15,109 nt of DNA, taken from contig ML978420.1 in NCBI GenBank assembly GCA_010015745.1, positions 1-15,109 on the forward strand, written 5' to 3'. Below the pieces are notes generated by a model. The model saw only the letters and a list, made by a program, of their open reading frames with translations. It did not search any database and had not been told where the DNA came from. This document shows positions 7,756 through 15,109 of this stretch, one piece after another. Made by a program: the position numbers and the translations under genes. The stretch is from Setomelanomma holmii. Taxonomy: Eukaryota; Ascomycota; Dothideomycetes; Pleosporales; Phaeosphaeriaceae. Position 1 is the stretch's first letter. Each line of letters opens with the position of its first letter.

Positions 7756-8600
7756 GAAGCGAGAGGCTCAACGTGGCAGCCTAGTAGGACGAGGGTGTGA
7801 TGGCCGTGCCGTGCGCTGTAGAGGTCGACGTAAGAGAAGGAACATAGATAGCCGCCCAAGTCTAGGTGTCTTTATGACAGAACAGCGTTCCCAAAAGCGC
7901 GAGCTGAGGCGAAGGCGCTGTGTCGTGATCTTGGTCTGGCGACGGCATCGTATCAGGCCTCAGACGGGGTAGATGTGGCTCCGTGCGCATGCAGAATGAC
8001 AGCCGCAAGGCTGTAAAACAGCTGCAGCTATGCTGAGCGCGTCCTTGGCGCTGCGAACTCAGCAGGTAGCGACGAGTTTACCAACGCTCTAGCGACCAAG
8101 CCGGGAAGTAACTTGCACTAGCAGACGAAAGACGCAAGTTCGCTTCATCAACGCCTGCACTGTGTCGGTCACGACGACGATCTTTCATTCTATGCTCTCA
8201 CACAACATCTAGTTAGTTTAGCATATAATTAGATAATCAAGTGCAAAGTGGTGCGGAGGCAGACTATAGCCGCGACTTGACTGGCGGGACCTCTGAACCC
8301 AGCCCTGTGCCCAATCTGAGCTTGCTACGGGTACTTCGTGATCGCCTGGACATATTCACCTTCATTAAAACAAACATTGCCTTGTTCTTTAATTGTAGCG
8401 CATTTTCCCTCCCACTGGCCATGTAGCTATGACCTGAAGCAAGCTCCGGTAAGCGTATGTGTGGAAGGCGTGCTAAGAGGAAGGCGTGCGAGGAGAAAGT
8501 CAGGGGAACATGCCCCTGTGTCGAGGGTTGTTGCGCAACCATTTGGTTGTTGTTTGCTTAGGCTTGACCTAATCGCAGTGTCAGCAGCCGAGCAGTTACA
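7756..8600. other. No supportable gene; former 5' flank of HET relic
   Basis: About 850 bases upstream of the dead HET gene. Open frames on both strands (for example 8241-8426 plus and 8264-8542 minus) are antisense to each other, lack motifs and look like chance. An AT-rich patch (CATATAATTAGATAAT, about 8221-8236) is present. The last bases before the HET start (CCTACCACACATCCACAG on the minus strand) resemble the leader of the intact paralogue at 12602. Confidence 0.5.
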
Positions 8601-8960
8601 TTAGCGCGCTCCTGCGACAACACCGCATGCTTCGCTGCACCAAGCGCTAGCGTGCGTTGAATTCAGATACTGATGGTAAGCTACGTAATATGCGTGCTTC
8701 TCCTTGAGGGATAATACGTTGGCCTCGGTTCGGGCTTCTTCAATGGGTCGAACAATGCTGTCCTTGGATTTGACTTCGTGTGCCCAAAGTGGGGGCTGAC
8801 ACGGCCCGTCATTCTGGCCCGCACCTCCACCATGAACAATATCATCCCGAGGCCGCAACGTCAACTTTCCAGGCCGGCAGTAATTACGCGATCGTAGGAC
8901 TAAGATGAATTCTTTCATCAAAAGCTCACCAACGAGTTCGCGCGGCGACACCATCGCCAT
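8601..8960 (-). CDS. Hypothetical 119-residue protein (weak)
   Basis: An uninterrupted minus-strand frame from ATG 8960, in a good context (CTAAAATGG), to TAA at 8601. The second half is protein-like and helical (KSKDSIVRPIEEARTEANVL, then LKEKHAYYVAYHQYLNS). The first half is more basic and glycine-rich. No signal peptide or membrane segment is evident, and I know no family. It begins six bases before the NB-ARC relic of the opposite strand becomes recognisable, so it may be a fragment of an unrelated gene joined at a rearrangement point, or chance. Confidence 0.3.
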   Translation of the reverse strand: MAMVSPRELVGELLMKEFILVLRSRNYCRPGKLTLRPRDDIVHGGGAGQNDGPCQPPLWAHEVKSKDSIVRPIEEARTEANVLSLKEKHAYYVAYHQYLNSTHASAWCSEACGVVAGAR

Positions 8961-8966
8961 TTTAGT

Positions 8967-9870
8967 TCAGTGTGGCTAGATGGGCGGAGCGAGGACACCT
9001 TAAGGGCAGTATTGCGAGCTGTGCTGGTAAGTTAGGGGTTATGCTGCAGATAGCAACGCCGTCATTGATGCAGTGGTGAAAGATGTCATGGCTTGGCTTA
9101 CACGGCCGGACAACACTTCGTGGCTGCTCATCTTCGACAATGTCGACCGGGAGTACAAGCTGCAAAATGGAGACCCCGATTCGTACGACGTCAGGCGCTA
9201 CCTGCCTGGCCCTGGCCACGAATCGGTGCTGGTGACGACTCGACTGGCGCGGTCGGAGCTGCTGGGCAAGGTCACTAAGACGGGCTATCTTGGAGAGCTG
9301 GTACGCGAGGAAGCATGGTGAGCTGAGAGCTGCGAATGGCTAGACAGAGGTTGGCAGAGCTGAATAGACAATAGTCGATGTAGCCGAGAGCGAGCAGCTG
9401 CTGGCGCTGCTAGATGGCCTACCACTCGCAATTGCGCTGGTAGGCGCATATCCTCAAGAGAGCGGAGTAGGGCTGACAACGTACTTGCCGTTCTACAAGC
9501 AGCAACGGAGCGAGCTGATGGACTCAGATCACCTCACTGACACCCCGATCCAAGACTACCCCGATCGCAGCGTGTGGACGATATGGGCCACCTCAGGCGA
9601 TCCGCGATAAGCCACAGCCAACATTATGTTGCTATGGTTGTTCCTCGACATCAAGGACCTATGGTACGGCTTGTCTGCTGAAGCATGCAGGATGTTTACT
9701 GTAGCTGCGAGGATGCTGTCGGGCTGGATCGGGCGAGCAGCGAGGTCAAGTTCAGCGGAGCGCTCTGTAGACCACATCCGCAGATGCGAATACTCCACAA
9801 AGCGTGCTTGGTATAATACATGGAACGAGCCATCTAAGTGTCTCGCGACCCTGTCTGTCTGGTGACAATG
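8967..9870 (+). pseudogene. NB-ARC NLR relic
   Basis: Plus-strand remains of an NB-ARC nucleotide-binding domain. 8967 onward reads SVWLDGRSEDTLRAVLRAV, the strand and helix after the P-loop. A frame change follows, then DAVVKDVMAWLTRPDNTSW. Kinase-2 LLIFDNVD lies at about 9124-9147 and SVLVTTR (RNBS-B) at about 9225-9245. After stops at 9319 and nearby the reading resumes with ESEQLLALLDGLPLAIALVG (GLPL motif, about 9380-9440), QQRSELMDSD, DYPDRSVWTIW, a TAA near 9608, LLWLFLDIKDLWYGL and VAARMLSGWIG. Similarity fades by about 9780-9870 after another frame change. The P-loop, the N-terminal effector domain and any C-terminal (often TPR) repeats are missing. In life this class is a STAND receptor distinct from the NACHT proteins on either side. 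At least four breaks make it non-functional. Confidence 0.88.
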
Positions 9871-9942
9871 GATCGTTCCAACATTTTGTTGTTCACAACA
9901 CAGCTCTGCAAGCACCGAAACCTCTACGCCATCTTTCACTGT

Positions 9943-11483
9943 TCAGGCCACTGCTTTGTATCCAACCCCGTTTTCGCTGGCTACCACCAAATTGCATGCA
10001 AATTGAAATTGCCATACCCCTACCACGTTGCTGACAAGTTCCACAACTGTATCAGGGTGAGCGACAACCTCATCGTCGAACTGATTCCATTAGCGGAGTC
10101 AACACCATGCATCATTCACTTACGCGCACGAAAACTATGGGCGACGGTGGAGCAGAAACGAGTGCGACCGTCCTAGGCACACCTTCTGAGCTAAACTTGA
10201 TCTCTTTGAAGCCTGGCCTCGGCTCGTTCGATACGCGAAATCCAGGCATGCCTGGACGAATTGGCGTCCAAACGTGTAGTCCAGATGATCTGGTGATGTC
10301 TGTTACGAATGGTCGAACATACAACAAATCAAGAGGCGCGAGAGACCAATGACTTCCTGAAACTCCAGGCGGTAAAATGGCACGCGTTCGGTTTATTTCA
10401 AACTGCTGGGGTATGTCGACCGCGCATAGCTTCATTCCCTATGCGGCATCAGCTATAGATAATAATGAACTCATCTGATTCCCTTACATCTGAAATAACG
10501 ACGACAGAGTCGAAGTGTTCTGCGCTGCCACTGTCTTGGAAGAATGCGGCCTTGCTATCGACAGCGTTTGGACTTAACCATTTGGGCTCATCTGCTTCTG
10601 ATTCGAAAGCAATGTGCGTGACAGCGTATTCACAGACCTGTACAGCAATCCAAGGTCTACGGTCATGGGAATGTGTGAATTTTATCCGCTCCACTTTTCC
10701 AGATTGTGTTTCGACGTCAATAGCTTGCTCCGCAGCGGAGACAAGATCTCGCAGACACCAGGGACTACCCAGCTTCACAAACTCTGCTACCATTTCTGAC
10801 TCCAGCTTGATCTTATTCTCTGGGTGTCGAAGAATTCTGGTCTTGTGCCCTAAGATCTGGGAAGCAAGCTCGAATCGGCGGGCGATTGGGTCCTGACGGA
10901 GACGTCGAAGACATTGCCCTCCACCGCTTAGGCGCTCCAGGGCCAGGGCCAGTTCAAAGGGTAAAAGGTCGAGAATCGAGTCTACCAACTCAGTGGGTAG
11001 ATTCTCTTTCACGAGTTCAAATACCTCGAGTCGCGTCCATATCTTCAGCCGCTCATCCAATTTTGACCTTAGCAAGGTTGTATCGCCAGTCTTGTCACCA
11101 AATGGATCTGAGAGGATGTCGTGTACAATCGGCCCATAATATCCACAAGATAAAGGCCAAGGCCAGGCGCGCTCCATTGGCGGTTCTTCCTCGTGCAGTA
11201 CAGGGCCGAGAGAGCGAGAGCAGTCATCGTTGCAACAGGGATGAATTAAATACATGCCAGGCAATTCGCCCGTCTTTCTGATAGTACAGCTGGCGACGGT
11301 TTTACCGAAGCAGAGTAAGTGGTAGCCTTCCCGTTCTTCCCACTCGGCATGGCCTGGGATAGGTTCGCAAGATGAAATTGCCATAAAAGATGTGACATCG
11401 TCAGAATTAAGACGTTGGCGGCAAAGAGCACACTTACTATCCACAAAAGTGAAGTCCATATAGTTGTTACGTTGGACAGCCAT
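9943..11483 (-). CDS. Cys-rich, F-box-like protein, three predicted exons
   Basis: Start ATG at 11483 (MAVQRNNYMD). Exon 1 encodes 332 residues, exon 2 (10438-10124) 105 and exon 3 (10080-9943) 45, about 482 in all. Residues 18-88 carry paired cysteines and histidines (CALC at 18-21, C39, C58, C66, HPCCNDDC at 81-88), suggesting zinc binding. Residues 161-185 (LPTELVDSILDLLPFELA) look like an F-box, which would dock onto Skp1 of an SCF ubiquitin ligase. The C-terminal half (HWSLAPLDLL, LHVWTPIRPG) resembles a conserved region of fungal F-box-type hypothetical proteins as I recall them, which I cannot verify. No membrane segment. Without the second intron the protein ends at 10112 (440 residues). 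Protein-like reading continues some codons past the exon-3 stop, so the true 3' end is uncertain. It is divergent from the HET-NACHT gene and shares its intergenic region. Confidence 0.7.
10081..10123 (-). other. Predicted intron 2 of the F-box-like gene
   Basis: GTAAGT donor (phase 0), CCGCTAATGG branch region and GGAATCAG acceptor, 43 nt, which is short but possible for an ascomycete. It removes the TGA at 10114-10112. On both sides the minus-strand codons favour G in first position, and that bias lapses within the intron. Confidence 0.55.
10439..10487 (-). other. Predicted intron 1 of the F-box-like gene
   Basis: GTAAGG donor after codon 332 (phase 0), GCTGAT branch point and GCCGCATAG acceptor, 49 nt. 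It removes the TGA that ends the unspliced frame at 10449. It joins VVVISD to GMKLCAVDIP in frame, and a further 104 codons follow to the next donor. Confidence 0.8.
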
Positions 11484-12626
11484 TACTTTTGACGGGGCGT
11501 GCAGCTGCAGTCGGGCTTTGAATATTTGGGAACGTCACACAATATCAGTAATTTGGGTAACGTTACGCAACACGTGTACATGCATTTTGTGGCTTGGCGA
11601 ACTATTGTGCTGACAAAGACTCCACCTTTAGCGATACAATCGTATTCGTACTCAACGCTAAGTCTGCCACCCCGTAACGTCCGTCCCTGTAGGTCGAACA
11701 TCCCCCCGCAACGAACTACAAACACTGTTCAACTATGGTCTGCCTACGCCGCACAATTGTAAGGAGTTGAATTAATAATATTATATTCTGTGCATCTATC
11801 TCTACCTGTTGCAAACTCTATACAGCAAGATTACAGCGTTGTAGGCTGTGTTCTTTAGCTTCTTGTCTTTAGCATAGAAGCTACAACGATAAAACACCCC
11901 TGCTCTCTTCTACGCATCACTATCGCTTGTTTCTTTGGAGCCCGTATGTGATACTTAATTAGCTGTAGAATACGGTCCTGCTCTTACAGCCTGTGCAGCC
12001 TCTGTCTAGGTGCTCTCCGAGTTGCTCCGGCGCGATCTGCCAGTTCTTCGCATCAAACGAGAAGACTTGGCGTGCTGACACAGCTAGTTTTGAAAGCTTA
12101 GCGGCCTGCAATATGCATATGCGCTATGCCGAGATAGCTCGAGCTGTGGCGCATAGCTCTGCTAGATGCCGTACGAGCGTCTGCACCTAGGGTCCTGCTT
12201 TCCTTCTGTCTCACATTTCAACAGGCTGGAAGCGTATCAGTGTTTAGGTCCCTGCGACAGCGCTAAGATGTTGTGGCGCGCTGCAGCTCTCCAGCTCTCC
12301 ACGTTGACGCGCTTCAGCCTTGCAGGCGGTGCACTGCATGCATGGAGCCACGCCTCTCCCCGCCTGGGGCTTCAGCCTGGCCGCTTCACCAAGCCAAAGA
12401 CACAGCAAAGAGGCAGCGACCTCAGCGCACGACACAGTGGCACACTATTAGATCCAAGTTATGTCTTAGCAGACGCACATGTTCGTCTCACTCATCGTAT
12501 GCGATCTATCTCTCGGCAGGGCGAGTAACAACTATAGAGTAGCAGCCACGCGCGATCAGGCTGATCAGGCCAGCGCCTCGAGTCCCGTTTTCATCGCATG
12601 TGCCTACCACACACCTACACGAACCT
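11484..12626. promoter_or_regulatory. Shared divergent intergenic region
   Basis: 1.14 kb between the starts of the F-box-like gene (minus) and the HET-NACHT gene (plus), so it should hold both promoters. An AT-rich patch (TTAATAATATTATATTCT, about 11771-11788) lies nearer the F-box-like gene. Open frames at 11993-12190, 12166-12528 and 12273-12542 are Cys, Ser and Arg-rich, overlap in several frames and look like chance. The leader just before the HET start (CCTACCACACACCTACACG) resembles the one before the HET relic. No specific operator can be named. Confidence 0.45.
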
Positions 12627-15109
12627 ATGCGGCTCTTGCAGTACAGCGAAAGGGACGAGCTCAGCATCCACAGCTTCGACGACAATGGCGACATACCGCG
12701 CTACGCGATACTTTCGCACACCTGGGGAGCAGATGGGGACGAGGTGACCTTCGCAGACCTCCAGGCAGGCGATGGCAAGACTAAGCCGGGCTACGAGAAG
12801 ATTCTCTTTTGCAGAAGACAGGCGCGGCAGGATGGACTTAAACACTTCTGGATCGACACATGCTGCATCAATAAGAATGACAAGGCTGAGCTCGCCTTTG
12901 CTATCAGGTCAATGTTTTGCTGGTACCGCAACGCAGCGAGATGTTATGCCTATCTGTCAGATGTGTCAAAAAGGAAGAGGAAAGCCTGCGACAGAGATAC
13001 TGAGCTTAGCTGGGAGCCTGCTTTAAGGTCGAGCCGGTGGTTTACGCGTGGCTGGACGCTTCAAGAGCTTATTGCTCCTGCAATAGTCGAGTTCTTCTCG
13101 CAAGAAGGAGAGAGTCTTGGTAGCAAGACATCGCTGCGGGCGATGATCCGCGAGATAACCAGCATTCCGTCTGAAGTGCTCAACGGAGCCCCACTCTCTG
13201 GGTACAACGTCAACGAGCGGTTGCGGTGGGCAGAGGGCCGAATGACTGAACGCGACGAGGACAGAGCATATTGCCTGCAAGGCATCCTCAATATTGAGCT
13301 AGCACCAGTGTATGGTGAGGGTGAGGCTGGCGCTTTTGACCGTCTGAAGCGCGAGTTGTACAAGCTGGAACAATGCATTCAAGACATACGCCAAACAGAC
13401 CCATGCGATGACAAGAAGCGCATAGAGGAGACAAAAGGCGGGTTGCTAGTAGATTCATATCGTTGGGTCCTCGACAACACCACATTCAGGCAATGGCGTG
13501 AGGATGAACATAGCCAACTGCTCTGGGTGAAAGGCGATCCTGGCAAGGGAAAGACGATGCTGCTGTGTGGCGTCATTAACGAGTTGCAAGGTTCTATACC
13601 TCAGACTGCCCTTCTGTCGTACTTCTTCTGCCAAGCGACCGATTCGCGCATCAACAGTGCTACAGCTATACTGCGGGGCTTGCTGTACATGCTCCTGCAC
13701 CAGCAGCCATCGCTTGCATTACACGTCCGCAAGAAGTACGATCACGCCGGCAAAAGCCTATTTGAGGACGCAAATGCTTGGGTCGCTCTGACGGAGATCT
13801 TCGCTGACGTTCTGCAAGATGTAAGCCTAGGCATAACGTACCTGATCATCGACGCGCTAGACGAATGCGTGACAGACTTACCAAAGCTGCTTGCCTTCAT
13901 CGCGAAGCAGTCATCTGCGTCCTCTCGCGTCAAGTGGATCGTGTCTAGTCGCAACTGGCCAGATATCGAAGAGCAGATAGAGCAGGCAGAGCACAAAACG
14001 AGGCTGAGCCTAGAGCTAAACGCTAAATCAGTGGCGACTGCTGTTAAGGCCTTTATCCAGCAAAAGGTATGTCAGCTGGCGCAAGAGAAGCTATATACGT
14101 CAGAGACCCAAGACGCAGTGCTTCAGCACTTGACATCAAATGCGAACGACACCTTCCTCTGGGTTGCGTTGGTGTGCCAAGAACTTCAGCAGACGAAGAA
14201 TCGGCATGTGCTAAAGAAGCTAGCTATGTTCCCGCCTGGGTTAGACGACTTGTACAAGCGGATGATTCAGCAGATGAACGAATCAGACGACGCTGATACC
14301 TGTCGCAGCGTACTAGCTTCAATCGCAGTCTTCTATCAACCTGTAACTATTCCTGAATTAGTTGCACTTGTTAAGCAGCTCGAGGAAGTTGGCAATGATG
14401 TAAAGGAAATCATTGACCTTTGTGGATCTTTCCTTACTGTTCGCGAAGACACAGTCTACTTTGTACACCAGTCTGCTAAGGACTTCCTCCTCGCAAAGGC
14501 GTCGAACGAGGTCTTCCCAAATGGGATTGAGAGCATCCATTGGGCTATCTTCTCAACATCGCTAGCGCGTCTGTCTGGAACGTTGCGCCGGGACATGTAC
14601 AGCTTAAAAGCGCCTGGATGTGCTATTGAGACTGTTGAAGCACCGCAGGCGGATCCTCTCGCATTGTCGCGCTACCCGTGTGTCTACTGGATTGATCATC
14701 TACACGACTCTAAACCTCAATCATCGGCAAACAGTAATGCTGACTTCCAAATGATAGCTCTCTACAACTTTCTTAAGAAGAAGTTTCTCTACTGGCTAGA
14801 GGGGCTTAGTCTTTGTAAGAGTATAGAGGAAGGCGTACTCTCAATAACAAAATTGTGGTTATTACTGCAGGTACAGCATCTCGAGGTGGCATATCTATCA
14901 ACAGTAACGCTGACAGAAACAGGAGATGCAGGACCAGGATCAACTTGCTCAATTTGTTTCAGACGCAAGGCGATTCGTGATGTATCACAAAGGGGCAATT
15001 GAAAGTTACCCTTTGCAAACATATGTATCTGCGCTACTTTTTAGTCCAACAGGGAGTCTAGTCAGGCAGCAGTTTCAGCATGAAGAGCCAAAAGAAACGA
15101 CAATTAAGC
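12627..15109 (+). CDS. HET-NACHT NLR, probable WD40 class, 3' end outside window
   Basis: A heterokaryon-incompatibility type STAND receptor. The HET domain is the predicted cell-death effector, and NACHT is the NTP-driven oligomerisation switch. The start is ATG 12627 (MRLLQYSERD), the usual HET-protein start; the in-frame GTG at 12600 is unlikely. Exon 1 encodes 748 residues. HET: YAILSHTWG (26-34), FWIDTCCINK (74-83), RWFTRGWTLQELIAP (137-151), up to about 240. Short linker 245-268. NACHT: Walker A GDPGKGKT (303-310), Walker B YLIIDALDE (405-413), IVSSRNWPDIEE (438-449), FLWVALVCQEL (510-520). Winged-helix-like part with YFVHQSAKDFLL (611-622), then YPCVYWIDHL (683-692) and FLYWLEGLSLCKS (720-732). 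After a 52-nt intron exon 2 reads FVSDARRFVMYHKGAIE and LLFSPTGSLVRQQF, the linker that leads into WD40 repeats in HET-E/NWD-like proteins. It stays open to the window end (62 more codons). No damage is seen. Confidence 0.9.
14871..14922 (+). other. Predicted intron of the HET-NACHT gene
   Basis: GTACAG donor after codon 748 (phase 0, preceded by CTGCAG), GCTGAC branch point and GAAACAG acceptor, 52 nt. Unspliced, the frame ends 27 codons after the end of the intron at a TGA (15000-15002) with composition unlike the family. Spliced, the reading returns at once to conserved family sequence. Confidence 0.85.

Noticed and set aside
8880..8966. A decayed P-loop upstream of the NB-ARC relic (plus strand, YAIVGL)
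   Set aside because: Only five or six residues resemble the strand before the P-loop, and the GxGGxGKT core cannot be found.
9556..9939. Minus-strand 127-codon frame next to the F-box-like gene
   Set aside because: Most of it is antisense to the NB-ARC relic, and it begins at GTG. Its first codons may continue the F-box-like gene, but that is not enough to call a gene.
10465..10896. Plus-strand 143-codon frame
   Set aside because: Shadow of exon 1 of the F-box-like gene; Ser/Cys-rich composition typical of antisense reading.
12600..12626. In-frame extension of the HET-NACHT protein from a GTG at 12600
   Set aside because: GTG starts are not expected here, and the ATG at 12627 gives the usual MRLL start of HET proteins.
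14923..15002. TGA at 15002 as the true end of the HET-NACHT protein
   Set aside because: It lies in a frame used only if a well-formed 52-nt intron is retained; the alternative frame matches conserved family sequence to the window edge.

Overview
This window looks like nuclear DNA of a filamentous ascomycete (Pezizomycotina). Three signs point there: HET-domain genes, which are confined to filamentous fungi; NACHT and NB-ARC type NLR (STAND) proteins; and short GT-AG introns of about 40-85 nt with CTRAY-like branch points just before the acceptor. There are no tRNA or rRNA genes, no CRISPR array and no bacterial-style operons. Most of the window is a graveyard of decayed genes, and only the right third carries genes that look intact.

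Layout, left to right. 1-1723 holds no gene I can support. 1724-2462 (minus) is a decayed, unrecognised protein gene. 2954-3977 (plus) is an unrecognised spliced gene whose reading frame seems damaged after the first exon. 3978-5182 is empty apart from a weak minus-strand open frame. 5183-5388 is a foldback hairpin element with a 7-bp tandem repeat in its loop. 5534-7707 (minus) is a broken HET / (deleted NACHT) / winged-helix-like / ankyrin NLR. Its ankyrin section carries an inverted copy on the plus strand (6014-6364), making a large palindrome. 8601-8960 (minus) is a weak hypothetical frame. 8967-about 9870 (plus) is the relic of an NB-ARC NLR of a different class. 9943-11483 (minus) is a spliced gene with a Cys-rich N-terminus and an F-box-like motif. 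12627 to the right edge (plus) is an open HET-NACHT gene. Its apparent stop near 15000 lies past an unspliced 52-nt intron. Once spliced, the protein continues in the linker that leads to WD40 repeats in HET-E/NWD-type proteins, and it runs off the window.

How the genes relate. Two HET-type NLRs (one dead, one apparently alive) and one dead NB-ARC NLR lie within 9.5 kb, as expected of a fast-evolving nonself-recognition (heterokaryon incompatibility / innate immunity) repertoire. The live HET-NACHT gene and the F-box-like gene are divergent and share a 1.14-kb intergenic region. The wreckage records several kinds of event: CpA-to-TpA nonsense changes (RIP-like), small indels, removal of a whole NACHT domain, inverted duplication of ankyrin units, near-perfect 99-bp repeats, and what reads as a Tc1/mariner excision footprint (TACAGTA) inside one ankyrin unit.

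Limits: family assignments rest on motif recognition by eye. Splice sites are predicted, and no database search or transcript data was used.
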